Notes: generated by a model not told the origin, from the letters alone. Numbered from the stretch's first letter, positions 33,280 through 42,154 are shown. The stretch is DNA of 64,000 nt from Methanomassiliicoccus sp. (GCA_016109435.1 JAEILR010000003.1:186001-250000); one strand, 5' to 3'. Numbers and translations: made by a program.

Positions 33280-34619
33280 TGGCGCTGGGACGGCGCTGGG
33301 CCGAGCTGACCGGCAAGGGGCTGCCGAAAGGGGTTTGGAAGTTCGATGGCCAGGGCCCACTGGCCCACCATCGCTTCCACCTTCGCGTGGACTCCCACCG
33401 CCGGGGCATACTCATCGTCGACGCGGCGCAGCTGGTGGAGCTCAACGGCACCGCGCTGGACTATGTGCGGTGCATCCTGGAGGGCCGGTCCGAGGAGGAC
33501 ATGTACAAGTACATGGACCATCGGTACAAGAACCTGGACCGGGCCATCGCGGTGGAGCACTATGCCGCCACCGCCCGGCAGCTGGAGGCCTTCGTTCACG
33601 GCGACACCGAGGTCGTTAACGTGATAGGATCGGACCGGCCGACCAAGGGAGCGGACGATTTCCCTGCCCCCTACCGGATGGACCTGGTCCTGACATACCG
33701 GTGCCAGAACGCCTGCTCCCATTGCTATAACCAGCCCCGGGAGCTGGTCGAGCTTTCCGCGGAGAAGTGGGCGAAGGTGATAACCCGAACCTGGCAGCTG
33801 GGCATCCCCCATATCGTGTTCACCGGCGGGGAGCCCACCCTGGCGCCGTTCCTTGGAGACCTCATCGCCCGGTCGGAGGACTATGGCCAGGTGACCGGCC
33901 TGGTGACGAATGGGCGCAACCTGCGCACCCCCGGCTACCTCCGGGACCTGGTGTCCAGAGGGTTGGACCACGTACAGATCACCGTGCTCTCCCACCGTGA
34001 GGACGTCCACGACCATCTGGCCGGAAGCCCGGGAGCCTGGAGGGAAACGGTGGAGGGGCTGAAGGTCGCCCTGAGCGAGGACCTGTACGTCAGCACCAAC
34101 ACCACCATCATGGCCTCGAACCTGGAGGACATGGAGGGGACCATGCGTTTCCTTCTCGAACTGGGGGTGAAGAACATCGCCTTCAACGGCATCATCCGCT
34201 CGGGGAAGGGGACCGAGGCCGCGGGCGTGGACTGCGCCAGGATGGAGGAGGTCCTGACCCGGTTGAAGGACATGGCCGAAGCCGGTGGGGCCAAGATGAT
34301 GTGGTACACTCCCACCCCCTACTGTCAGCTGAACCCCGTCAACCTGGGGCTGGGGATCAAGCAGTGCACCGCCTGCTCCCTGAACATGGCGGTGGAGCCG
34401 GACGGGACGGTGCTGCCATGCCAGAGTTACTACCGGCCCCTGGGCAACATCCTGAAAGACCAGTGGGAGAACATATGGAACCATGAGCTGTGCGGACAGA
34501 TAAGGGAGCGGAAGTACCTCGACGACCAATGTTCTGGATGCGCCATGGTGGACACCTGCGGAGGCGGCTGCCCCCTGGCCCGCGAGCACGGGGACTATTC
34601 CTGTCCCGAGCATCTCTGA
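33279..34619 (+). CDS. radical SAM/SPASM enzyme with PqqD-like N-terminal domain
   Basis: 446 residues. Residues about 30-110 resemble a PqqD/RRE peptide-binding domain (HLRVDSHRRGILIVDAAQ, VELNGTALDYVRCILEGRS). The radical SAM motif is C142-x3-C146-x2-C149 (YRCQNACSHCYN), with GGEP at 183-186. The C-terminal SPASM region has Cys349, 363, 366, 381, 418, 421, 427, 431 and 442, enough for two auxiliary 4Fe-4S clusters. This is the architecture of peptide-modifying enzymes that form thioether or carbon cross-links. The ATG overlaps the DUF2207 stop by one base, making its Cys-Ala tail the obvious substrate. The chemistry is inference. Confidence 0.9.
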   Translation: MALGRRWAELTGKGLPKGVWKFDGQGPLAHHRFHLRVDSHRRGILIVDAAQLVELNGTALDYVRCILEGRSEEDMYKYMDHRYKNLDRAIAVEHYAATARQLEAFVHGDTEVVNVIGSDRPTKGADDFPAPYRMDLVLTYRCQNACSHCYNQPRELVELSAEKWAKVITRTWQLGIPHIVFTGGEPTLAPFLGDLIARSEDYGQVTGLVTNGRNLRTPGYLRDLVSRGLDHVQITVLSHREDVHDHLAGSPGAWRETVEGLKVALSEDLYVSTNTTIMASNLEDMEGTMRFLLELGVKNIAFNGIIRSGKGTEAAGVDCARMEEVLTRLKDMAEAGGAKMMWYTPTPYCQLNPVNLGLGIKQCTACSLNMAVEPDGTVLPCQSYYRPLGNILKDQWENIWNHELCGQIRERKYLDDQCSGCAMVDTCGGGCPLAREHGDYSCPEHL

Positions 34620-34622
34620 GCG

Positions 34623-35456
34623 CTATCGCCCCTTCCTGGCCATGGCGTAGAACACCGGGTTGAACTGGACCAGGGAACCGTTGGCCGCCGCTGCGTCCCA
34701 GTCGTTCCTTAGGGCGTCCTCCGCGCCCCCCTCATCTGCCGGGACCAGGGAGTTCCACTCCGCGTCGGAACCCTCTCTCACGCTGCGATCGTTCCACATG
34801 CTGGCATGGACGCCCATGTCCGGCCGCAGTCCGCATCGGGCATAGGTCCCCTGCAGTTTCCTTCCCATCTGGGGGTCTGCGCCCTGCCGCCGAAGGCTGT
34901 CGATGAACAGCCGGTCCACGGCGGTGATCTCCGGCGGATAGGATATCCGACCGAAATGGTCCGGCTCGGCCAGGCATATCACCCAGTCCCTGGAGACGCG
35001 GGCCATCTCCTTCACCACCTTCACCGGGTCCGCCGTCCACAGGAGGAGGAAGGAACAATATACGATGTCGAAAGCGCCGTCCTCGAAGGGAAGCTCCTCG
35101 GCCCTGGCCACTCGTGCCCGCAGCCCCCTGGCGGTGCTCTCGGAGACCATCCGATGGTCGATGTCGATCCCCTCCACGTCAATGAAGGGGGACAGCAGCT
35201 CCATGACCAGGCCGGGGCCGCAGCCGACGTCCAGGGCGGTCGGCCGGGGGAGACCCTCCTTCCGGCCGGCCAGCACCCTGGTGCGCAGCAGCCAGATCCA
35301 GGAGTCGCCGAGCCAGGAACGCTGTCGGGCGAGCTGCTCCTCGGGGACCACTCCGGCACACACGACCCAGTGAAGCGGGGCGTAGCGAGAATAACATTTC
35401 GGTCGGCGGTCTTCCGGAAAAAAGGAAAAATTGGAAAAGGTTCTAGGATCTTTCAT
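34623..35456 (-). CDS. class I SAM-dependent methyltransferase
   Basis: 277 residues from the ATG at 35456. Motif I LDVGCGPGLVMELL, acidic GIDIDHRM, FDIVYCSFLLLWT and RVSRDWVICLAEPDHFGR are typical of Methyltransf_11-type enzymes. Substrate unknown. It is convergent with the radical SAM gene (three bases apart). The longer frame to 35561 passes through AT-rich promoter sequence and is not used. Confidence 0.83.
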   Translation of the reverse strand: MKDPRTFSNFSFFPEDRRPKCYSRYAPLHWVVCAGVVPEEQLARQRSWLGDSWIWLLRTRVLAGRKEGLPRPTALDVGCGPGLVMELLSPFIDVEGIDIDHRMVSESTARGLRARVARAEELPFEDGAFDIVYCSFLLLWTADPVKVVKEMARVSRDWVICLAEPDHFGRISYPPEITAVDRLFIDSLRRQGADPQMGRKLQGTYARCGLRPDMGVHASMWNDRSVREGSDAEWNSLVPADEGGAEDALRNDWDAAAANGSLVQFNPVFYAMARKGR

Positions 35457-35615
35457 CCGCTCAAGTAGACCTGATGGTCCGAGGGTATGGCCTAGGCCGG
35501 AATGGGAGTGGCCTTTAGCGTTCCGGGCGATCGTTTCCCGACCAGTTTTCCATGTTGCCATAATTAATTATACGACCCTGGTTTTACACGATTCGGGGTT
35601 CGCACTCTGACCAAG

Positions 35616-36902
35616 ATGACGCTACCTACGGCTTTTGTCATCAACATGGGCGCCAATGGCCTGGCCGTTGCTCGAACGCTCGGTCGAAAGGGTGTGCCGG
35701 TGGTGGGCGTGGACAGCCGGCCAAAAGCTCCTGGGCTGGCGTCCAGGTATGTCACCGAACTGCTGACCGAGGACCTGCAACAGCACCCCGATGCCGTCCT
35801 GGACGCCATGCTGGGCGCCGGTCGCGAGCTGGACCACAAGGGCGTGTTATTCCCGGCCTCCGACGCCGCGGTCCAATTCATTTGTGCCAATGAGCGGGCG
35901 CTTTCAGAATACTATGTCTTCACTACTCCGCCCGAGCGGGTCAGGGAGGCCATGGTGAACAAGCGCCTGCAGTACGATGAGGCGGTGCGGCTGAACATTC
36001 CCGTACCGGAAACGATGTTCCCCATCGGTCCGGAGGACCTGGACAAGGTCGCGGTCCGCTTCCCCGCCTTCATCAAGCCATTGTACTCCCATCAATGGTG
36101 CACCACCTTCGATAACAAGGGGTTCGTGGTCAAGGGCCGGGCCGACCTCAGGGACAAGATGGCCATGGTCTTCGCCTCCGGCCATAAGGTCATGGTCCAG
36201 ACCATCATGCTCCCTCCCGGGAAGGGCCTATACAGCGTCGGGGCGTACTTCAGCGGGGACGGCTACATCTCCCCGGAGTTCTGCTGGCATAAGCTCCGGC
36301 AGTATCCGCCGAGCTTCGGCGTGGGCTCGCTGGTGGAGAGCGCCCATGAGCCGGAGGTCAGAGAGCTTGCCCTCCGCTTCATGAAGGGAATGGACTACAG
36401 GGGCATCGGATACGTCGAGTTCAAGAGGGACCATCACGACGGCGAGTTCAAGATGGTGGAGATGAACGCCAGGACCGGGCAGACGAACGCCCTGCAGGCC
36501 GCGGCCGGCCGGCCCCTGGTGCTATTCCAGTATTATGACCTGATCGGCCATCCCCTGCCCGATGTCGGTGACTATCCCGACGGGGTCCGGTGGTGGGACA
36601 GTCTGAACGATCTCGAGTCGTTCTGGCGGCTGAACCGGAGGGGGGAGCTGACCACGTCCCAGTGGTTGGGCTCGATCGCTCACGTTAACGTGCACGCGTA
36701 CTTTGCGTCCAGCGACCTCGCCCCGGTGCTTCGGCGTTACGGATTCGGTGTGGAGCTGGCAAAATTGACCTATAACCTTCTTAAGATGGAGTCTGATGAC
36801 GACGCCGTGGTGAGCTCGGACAACTCGAGCATATCTCCTGCGGCGAGGCCCACCTCGTTGAGAGCGGGGGAATGTGAGAAGAATGACAAGGGGAGCCCTT
36901 GA
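35616..36902 (+). CDS. ATP-grasp ligase
   Basis: 428 residues: a pre-ATP-grasp Rossmann-like N-terminus (AFVINMGANGLAVARTLGRKG), central ATP-grasp region with FPAFIKPLYSHQW (phosphate-binding lysine) and a C-terminal metal motif FKMVEMNARTGQTN. It resembles D-aspartate ligase/carboxylate-amine ligases that attach an amino group to a carboxylate in surface or cofactor synthesis. A Ser/Asp-rich tail of about 45 residues is unusual. The flippase gene follows 54 bases later. Confidence 0.83.
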   Translation: MTLPTAFVINMGANGLAVARTLGRKGVPVVGVDSRPKAPGLASRYVTELLTEDLQQHPDAVLDAMLGAGRELDHKGVLFPASDAAVQFICANERALSEYYVFTTPPERVREAMVNKRLQYDEAVRLNIPVPETMFPIGPEDLDKVAVRFPAFIKPLYSHQWCTTFDNKGFVVKGRADLRDKMAMVFASGHKVMVQTIMLPPGKGLYSVGAYFSGDGYISPEFCWHKLRQYPPSFGVGSLVESAHEPEVRELALRFMKGMDYRGIGYVEFKRDHHDGEFKMVEMNARTGQTNALQAAAGRPLVLFQYYDLIGHPLPDVGDYPDGVRWWDSLNDLESFWRLNRRGELTTSQWLGSIAHVNVHAYFASSDLAPVLRRYGFGVELAKLTYNLLKMESDDDAVVSSDNSSISPAARPTSLRAGECEKNDKGSP

Positions 36903-36956
36903 GACCCAAGCCCCGCTCAGAACAAAGATGGTGATAACATAAGTCTCGTACGCGGA

Positions 36957-38387
36957 GTGGCCAAGAACTCGATGGCCATGGCCATCGTCCAGTTCACCGG
37001 CCAGGTGAGCACTCTCATCCTGGCCATGGTGCTCAGCCGTTCCCTGGGGGACGACTATACCACCTACACCGCGGCCTTCTCCATCGCCGCCCTGCTGTTC
37101 CTCATCGCCGATCTGGGCCTGGGGGTCAAGCTGGTCATCGATGTGGCCCAGGAACGGTCAACCGCCAGCAGCAAGCTCACCTCGGTCCTGTTCATCCGCG
37201 GGACCATGGGTATCGTGGCCATACTGTTGACGCTGACCATTGTGGTGATCCAGGACCTGCCGTCGGACGTGGCCTTTGCCTACATGATCATCGCCCTGTC
37301 CACCGGCCTGGGATGGATAGCGCAGACCTTCACCTCGATGTTCACCGCCTACGAGCGGATGCACTACGTGCTCATGACCTCCCTGGTGGAGAGAGCCTTC
37401 ACCGTGTCCATCTCCATTGCCCTGGTGCTCCTGGGATACGGACTGGAGGTGGTGGTGATGGTCGTCCTGGTCGGCAGCATGCTATATGTCATCCTCTCGT
37501 ACACGGTGTGCAGCCGCCTCATCGTCAAGCCGTCCAGAAAGATCAGCCTGGCCCAGGTCAAGGAGGAACTGAAAGGTTCCGCCCCGTTCGCCATCAACAT
37601 CGCCCTGGTGAGCACGCTGTACGCGGTCAACGGGTTCCTGCTGCTGTCCATCGTATGGGGTATGGACGGCCTGGAGGCCGGTCAGTTGGCCAATACTCAG
37701 TTCTACATCGCCTTCAACCTGGTGGTGTCCCTGATCGCCGTTCCCACGGTGTTCAGGACCGCTCTTCTGCCGGTCATCGCCCGCCTGTTCGGATCATCGA
37801 AAGAGATGACCAAGCTGGCGCAGCAGAAGGTCATGAAGTACATGTACACCATCGGCCTTCCCATGACCCTGGGGGGCATGGTCCTGGCCGACCAGATCAT
37901 CGCCCTGCTCTTCCCCAACTACCCGGAATCGGCCACCGTGCTGAGGGTCCTCCTGCCGGTACTGGCTATATCCTATTTCGGCACGGGCCAGGGAAGCCTG
38001 CTGGCTGCGGCCAAGCTGATGCACCTGAGCACCATCTCATCGGCCGCCGGCGCGGCCACCAACCTGGTCCTCTGCTTCCTGGCGATCCCCGTGCTAGGGC
38101 CGGTGGGCGCGGCCCTGGCCTTCACCGTGGCGACCCTGGTCACCAATCTCATCAGCCACCACTACATGAGCAAGCGGGTCGTCAAGCTCAAGGTGTCAGA
38201 GATCATCGTCCGGCCGACCCTGGCAGGCCTGGGCATGACCGCGGTCCTGCTCCTCCTGCCATGGGACAACCTGTTCCTCTCCATCGTCATCGGTGTGGCC
38301 GTCTACTTCATCCTCCTGATCGCCCTTAAGGCGGTGGACCAGGACGACATCGATATCTTCCGCAAGGCGGTCAACAGGAAGGCGTGA
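36957..38387 (+). CDS. oligosaccharide flippase (Wzx/MATE-like)
   Basis: 476 residues with about 14 membrane segments in the polysaccharide_synt family pattern (LSRSLGDDYTTYTAAFSIAALLFLIADLGLG; PVLGPVGAALAFTVATLV). It would flip lipid-linked glycans across the membrane. The GTG start has no ribosome site; in-frame codons extend upstream to an ATA at 36939 that does have GGTGAT five bases before it, so the true N-terminus may begin there with six more residues. Probably cotranscribed with the ATP-grasp gene. Confidence 0.85.
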   Translation: MAKNSMAMAIVQFTGQVSTLILAMVLSRSLGDDYTTYTAAFSIAALLFLIADLGLGVKLVIDVAQERSTASSKLTSVLFIRGTMGIVAILLTLTIVVIQDLPSDVAFAYMIIALSTGLGWIAQTFTSMFTAYERMHYVLMTSLVERAFTVSISIALVLLGYGLEVVVMVVLVGSMLYVILSYTVCSRLIVKPSRKISLAQVKEELKGSAPFAINIALVSTLYAVNGFLLLSIVWGMDGLEAGQLANTQFYIAFNLVVSLIAVPTVFRTALLPVIARLFGSSKEMTKLAQQKVMKYMYTIGLPMTLGGMVLADQIIALLFPNYPESATVLRVLLPVLAISYFGTGQGSLLAAAKLMHLSTISSAAGAATNLVLCFLAIPVLGPVGAALAFTVATLVTNLISHHYMSKRVVKLKVSEIIVRPTLAGLGMTAVLLLLPWDNLFLSIVIGVAVYFILLIALKAVDQDDIDIFRKAVNRKA

Positions 38388-38462
38388 GGGCGGGGCACCG
38401 TACAGAATAAATATCGGCGCATGCCTCTACCGTACGGTCGTGCGACCAGGAGGTTCCCGTCA

Positions 38463-38510
38463 ATGATGCCCACTGCTGTTCTTCATATGCTGCCGGGAAC
38501 CGCGATCTGA
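38463..38510 (+). CDS. putative 15-codon leader ORF before the RIO kinase
   Basis: Reads MMPTAVLHMLPGTAI and is preceded by AGGAGGT at good spacing, the strongest ribosome site in the neighbourhood. AATAAATAT at 38407-38415 is a TATA box predicted to start transcription near 38439. The ORF ends 56 bases before the kinase ATG. Small-protein or leader function is inference. Confidence 0.35.
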   Translation: MMPTAVLHMLPGTAI

Positions 38511-38566
38511 GATCGTCATCCTCGGCGAGGCCCGCGTCCGAACGCCAACGATCCGTTCAGAAAGAA

Positions 38567-39310
38567 ATGCCTAATCATCCATATCTTGACGCCAGCGTCG
38601 CGTGGCGCATCAAGAACGACAACATACAGTTCCGCGAAGCCGACCATCGAACGACCGTTATGGCCATCCAGGAGGCTGGTCTGGCCACCGAGGTGAGGGG
38701 CGTCATCAGCGCCGGCAAGGAGGCCGACGTGTACCTCGGAGGCTATAACGGAGCCCCGCTCGCGATCAAGGTGTATCGCCTCTACCGTACCTCCCACCGC
38801 GGGGGCAGCCCCATCAAGCTGGAGTCGGCCGGCCGCCTGGCCGCCCACGAGTTCGACATGCTGCTCCAGGCCTGGAAGGGAGGAGCGCCCGTCCCCGCGC
38901 CGGCCCGGAGGGTGGAGAACATGCTGACCATGAGATATCTGGGGGACGAGCGTCCGGCCCCCCGTCTCCAGGACGTACGCCTGGAACGGCCCGAAAGATG
39001 CCTGAACGAACTGCTGTCAGGGATCGGGGCCCTGGCGGGGGCGGGGGTGGTCCACTCCGACCTCAGCGCCTTCAACGTCCTCATGTACCACGACCGGCCG
39101 TGGTTCATCGACCTCTCCGAGGCGATAAGGGTGGACCGCACCGGGTACTCCCCATGGCAGCGCCTGGAGGCCGCCGAGGCGGCGCTGGTCCACGGCCTCC
39201 GGGCCCTGGGAGCGTACTTCCGCCGTTACGATCTGGAGGTGGACGCCCAGGGCGAGGCCGACCGGCTGGTGCGCAGGCTGGACCGCTGGGGGGTGCTGGA
39301 CATGGACTAG
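38567..39310 (+). CDS. RIO1-like serine protein kinase
   Basis: 247 residues: GVISAGKEADVYLG (P-loop, residues about 45-58), AIKVYR (lysine), VHSDLSAFNVL (catalytic loop) and WFIDLSEAIR (metal-binding Asp). RIO kinases assist small-subunit ribosome maturation. The motifs differ slightly from canonical RIO1 (HSDLSAFNVL in place of HADLSEYNIL). The 3' end overlaps the convergent photolyase gene by 4 bases. Confidence 0.87.
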   Translation: MPNHPYLDASVAWRIKNDNIQFREADHRTTVMAIQEAGLATEVRGVISAGKEADVYLGGYNGAPLAIKVYRLYRTSHRGGSPIKLESAGRLAAHEFDMLLQAWKGGAPVPAPARRVENMLTMRYLGDERPAPRLQDVRLERPERCLNELLSGIGALAGAGVVHSDLSAFNVLMYHDRPWFIDLSEAIRVDRTGYSPWQRLEAAEAALVHGLRALGAYFRRYDLEVDAQGEADRLVRRLDRWGVLDMD

Positions 39311-40641
39311 AGCCTGCTGACCTTCTCCTGGAAGGCGTGGGTGTCGTAGCTCAGCCTCTCCTCGGTGTAGGTCATCGCCTTGACCTTCCCCAGCACCTCC
39401 TTGGACTGCCACGGCCTGCCATAAAGTCCGCCCATGACCATCGCTATACCGGTGTACCCGCTGGGGTCGCGGGCATCGAGACCGTATCGGTCGTTGAGAT
39501 GAATGGCCACGCTCAACGCGACCTCCGGCGACGGGCTCCATTCAAGGATCTTCTCCGCCCAGTACGCCCTCAGCGATCCGTGGATCTTGCCGATCTTGAC
39601 CAGTTCGGTCTGGGCGGCGTTCCACAGCGGGTCGTGGGTGCGCGCTCCCTCCAGTTCCTCGGCGGTGTACAGGTGCTCCCGGGGATCGGAACGGTGCTTG
39701 TCCATGGAATCCCTGGCCCACTTGGGGAAGGCCCTGAAAGTATCGTAGTGGGGAGTATGATAACAGAAGTTGTCCGACAGCTCGCGCTTCACCACCAGCT
39801 GGTCCAGGTAATGCTCCTTGGCCTCGGAAGGGGCCGCTGAGGCCCTCACCTCCAGCGCCACCCGTTGGGCGGACAACTGCCCGAAGTGAAGGTATGGGGA
39901 GAGGTCCGACTGCCCGCCCAGCAGAGGGTTCATGGAATCGGCTGGGTAGGCCGACAGCCGTTCCTGGCAGAAACGGCCCAGGGCCTCTCTGCCGGCCCCT
40001 TCTCCGGGAGCGGCCCAGTGGACCTCCTTCACCGTTCGGTCGATCCTCAGGTCGTCAAGAACGCCCTGCCAGTCGATGGCCTCGCTTCCTTCCCACCGCG
40101 CTTCGGGGACGGCGGGGGGCGGAAGGTCGTTCAGGAACCGTTCGAGCAGGGGTGTTATCCTGGCCCTGAAGGTGGCATAGGACGAGATCCGGCGGGGAGC
40201 GACGATCCAGGTCGGTACGATATTATGGGCGTCCACCTCGTGGAACGGGAGATCGCTTTCGATATGCACCCTTCGCTTCCACTCCCGCTTGATCCGCAAG
40301 GGGTCCAGATCGGTGACCAGCAGTCCCGCCCCCACCCGATGCAGGAAGGATGGCAGCACCACTTCCGGGAGCCCCTCCAGGAGCACGAAGCCCATGCCTC
40401 CCGACCGCAGGCGCTCCTCGGCCTCCCTCAGCCCCCGGAGCATGAACCCATACTGCCGGATGGTGGCCCCCAGATAGTCGGGCGTTAAGCAAAACACAAC
40501 GCACAGGGGGACACCATGCTCGTCCGCGGTCTGTTTCGCGTATTCCAGCGCCCAGTTGTCCGAGGCTCGCTGGTCCCTGCTCATCCAGTATATCGCCGGC
40601 CCGTCTCTGAAGGGACGGTCCAGGACCTTCCTGACCCTCAT
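39307..40641 (-). CDS. phr: class II CPD photolyase
   Basis: 444 residues. N-terminal Rossmann-like antenna domain (DGPAIYWMSRDQRASDNWALEYA, the class II signature of CPD photolyases) and C-terminal FAD domain with SDLSPYLHFGQLSAQ, RELSDNFCYH, and WNAAQTELVKIGKIHGSLRAYWAEKILEW. It reverses UV-induced pyrimidine dimers using light, a function known also in Methanosarcina. ATG at 40641; a TTG at 40662 preceded by GAGGTC is also possible. Confidence 0.92.
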   Translation of the reverse strand: MRVRKVLDRPFRDGPAIYWMSRDQRASDNWALEYAKQTADEHGVPLCVVFCLTPDYLGATIRQYGFMLRGLREAEERLRSGGMGFVLLEGLPEVVLPSFLHRVGAGLLVTDLDPLRIKREWKRRVHIESDLPFHEVDAHNIVPTWIVAPRRISSYATFRARITPLLERFLNDLPPPAVPEARWEGSEAIDWQGVLDDLRIDRTVKEVHWAAPGEGAGREALGRFCQERLSAYPADSMNPLLGGQSDLSPYLHFGQLSAQRVALEVRASAAPSEAKEHYLDQLVVKRELSDNFCYHTPHYDTFRAFPKWARDSMDKHRSDPREHLYTAEELEGARTHDPLWNAAQTELVKIGKIHGSLRAYWAEKILEWSPSPEVALSVAIHLNDRYGLDARDPSGYTGIAMVMGGLYGRPWQSKEVLGKVKAMTYTEERLSYDTHAFQEKVSRL

Positions 40642-40792
40642 GGACAGTATGGGCTCGATCAACGGAGGACCTCGTCCTATGGGACCCGTATACCGGGATA
40701 TATTGTATGCCGGTGGTCCTCCGTTCCCGGACGAACGGTACCGGCCGGCACGATCTCGCCGGATGAGAATATATTTATAGCTAATCATGTGA

Positions 40793-40809
40793 TATGACCA
40801 TTAGTCATA
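40793..40809. promoter_or_regulatory. operator-like palindrome in the flavodoxin-tetR promoter
   Basis: TATGACCATTAGTCATA, a perfect TATGAC-N5-GTCATA repeat, with a third TATGAC half-site at 40811-40816. The TATA box ATATATTTATAG (40769-40780) lies upstream so that transcription would start inside the palindrome. Probable binding site of the TetR protein encoded in the same operon. Confidence 0.55.
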
Positions 40810-40826
40810 ATATGACGGTGAGTAAT

Positions 40827-41342
40827 ATGAAGACACTGGTGACATACATATCCCGTAGCGGGAACACCCGAACGGTGGCCGAGGCGGCGTACAGCGGACT
40901 GGAGGGGAGCAAGGACCTGAGGCCGATCGAGGAGGTCGAAGATGTCGAGGGGTACGACCTGGTGCTCCTGGGCTTCCCGGTGGTGGGGGAGGGGGCCCCG
41001 GGTAAGGCCAGGCGGTTCATCAAGAAGGCCGGGAGAAAGAGGATCGCCCTCCTGGTGACCCATGGTATGCCCGCGGAAATGGACGCCTTCGCCGACGTCA
41101 TCCCCAACTGCCAGGCCGCCGCCGGGGCCGCGGAGCTTGTGGGAACCTACCACTGCCAGGGAGCGATGGTCTCCTGGATGCCCAAGGTGCTCCGGCTGCA
41201 CCCCTATGGATACGTGCGCAGGTGGGCCCGCATGAACGGCAGCTCCCACGGCGCCGGCCACCCCGACGGAGCGGACCTCGAGGGCGCCCGGGCTTTCGCC
41301 GCGGAGATGGAGGCGAAGATCGTCGCGGGGGAAAGAAGTTAA
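40827..41342 (+). CDS. flavodoxin-like protein
   Basis: 171 residues. Flavodoxin fold with the FMN phosphate loop SRSGNTRTVAEAAY (residues 8-21) and a YDLVLLGFPVVGEGAPGKA strand-loop. Electron carrier or flavin reductase; partner not visible. GGTGAGT precedes the ATG. Transcribed with the TetR gene 28 bases downstream. Confidence 0.86.
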   Translation: MKTLVTYISRSGNTRTVAEAAYSGLEGSKDLRPIEEVEDVEGYDLVLLGFPVVGEGAPGKARRFIKKAGRKRIALLVTHGMPAEMDAFADVIPNCQAAAGAAELVGTYHCQGAMVSWMPKVLRLHPYGYVRRWARMNGSSHGAGHPDGADLEGARAFAAEMEAKIVAGERS

Positions 41343-41370
41343 GCGGGTCGAGGTACATCGGGGCGATCGG

Positions 41371-42030
41371 ATGGGAACGGCGGAGAGGAGGAAGAGGGAG
41401 CGGGAACGGAAGGAGCGGGAGATCGTGGAAGCGGCCCGCTCGCTGTTCTTCCAGAAGGGGTTCGACGCCACCACCGTGGACGAGATCGCCGCCCGGCTGG
41501 AAGTGTCCAAGGGCACGATCTACCTGTACTTCACCAATAAAGATGAGATATACTTCGCCGTGGCCCGCGAGGGACTGATGATCGTCCGGGACCTGTTCCG
41601 GGACGCGCTGGAGGGGCCGGGGACGGGACTGGAACGCCTGGAGGCGATAGGGAGGGCGTACATTCACTTCTGGTCGTCCCAACCGGACTATCGGAGGCTG
41701 TTCCACGATACGAGGTTGAAGGTCCCCCCGGAATCCTCCGGACCCCAGGGCATGGAGTTCGCCCGGGCCGGGGCGGAGGCCTTCGGCATGATGGTGGAGG
41801 CCATCCGCGCGGGGATGGAGGACGGCTCCATACGGCCGGACACCTCCCCGGAGAAGCTGGCCTTCTGCGCGTCGTCGATGGTGGACGGCATCCTGGAGCG
41901 GATGGAGCGCCGGGGTGGAAGGGCCATAGGTCCGCCGAGGGACGAGGCCCTGGAGTACGCCTTCGACCTGATGATAAGGGCGGTGGCCAGCCCGCCGGAG
42001 CGGGCACCGGCACGCAAACCGGACCATTGA
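41371..42030 (+). CDS. TetR/AcrR family transcriptional regulator
   Basis: 219 residues. N-terminal TetR helix-turn-helix (about 15-62: EIVEAARSLFFQKGFDATTVDEIAARLEVSKGTIYLYF) and a helical ligand domain (YIHFWSSQPDYRRLF). It likely represses its own operon with the flavodoxin gene through the palindrome at 40793-40809. Confidence 0.9.
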   Translation: MGTAERRKRERERKEREIVEAARSLFFQKGFDATTVDEIAARLEVSKGTIYLYFTNKDEIYFAVAREGLMIVRDLFRDALEGPGTGLERLEAIGRAYIHFWSSQPDYRRLFHDTRLKVPPESSGPQGMEFARAGAEAFGMMVEAIRAGMEDGSIRPDTSPEKLAFCASSMVDGILERMERRGGRAIGPPRDEALEYAFDLMIRAVASPPERAPARKPDH

Positions 42031-42103
42031 CCGATGCTGGCCGGACCCGTCCTTGTTGATGCTCCGGGAAAGAGGTTATACCATACTTCGGGAATTGCCT
42101 GCC

Positions 42104-42132
42104 GACCTCGGAGGTCCCGGGCCAGGCCCGGG
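42104..42132 (+). other. two adjacent perfect inverted repeats before the hydantoinase-like gene
   Basis: GACCTCGGAGGTC (42104-42116) and CCCGGGCCAGGCCCGGG (42116-42132). GGTTATACC at 42075-42083 may be a TATA box, placing both at the 5' end of the mRNA as RNA hairpins 22 bases before the ATG. No U-tract follows. Confidence 0.35.
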
Positions 42133-42154
42133 CCGCCGGAACGGACGGACAAGG

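Noticed and set aside
38429-38438. ACCGTACGGT palindrome before the RIO kinase
   Set aside because: Ten bases of GC-rich palindrome is within chance in this composition, and it has no partner site.
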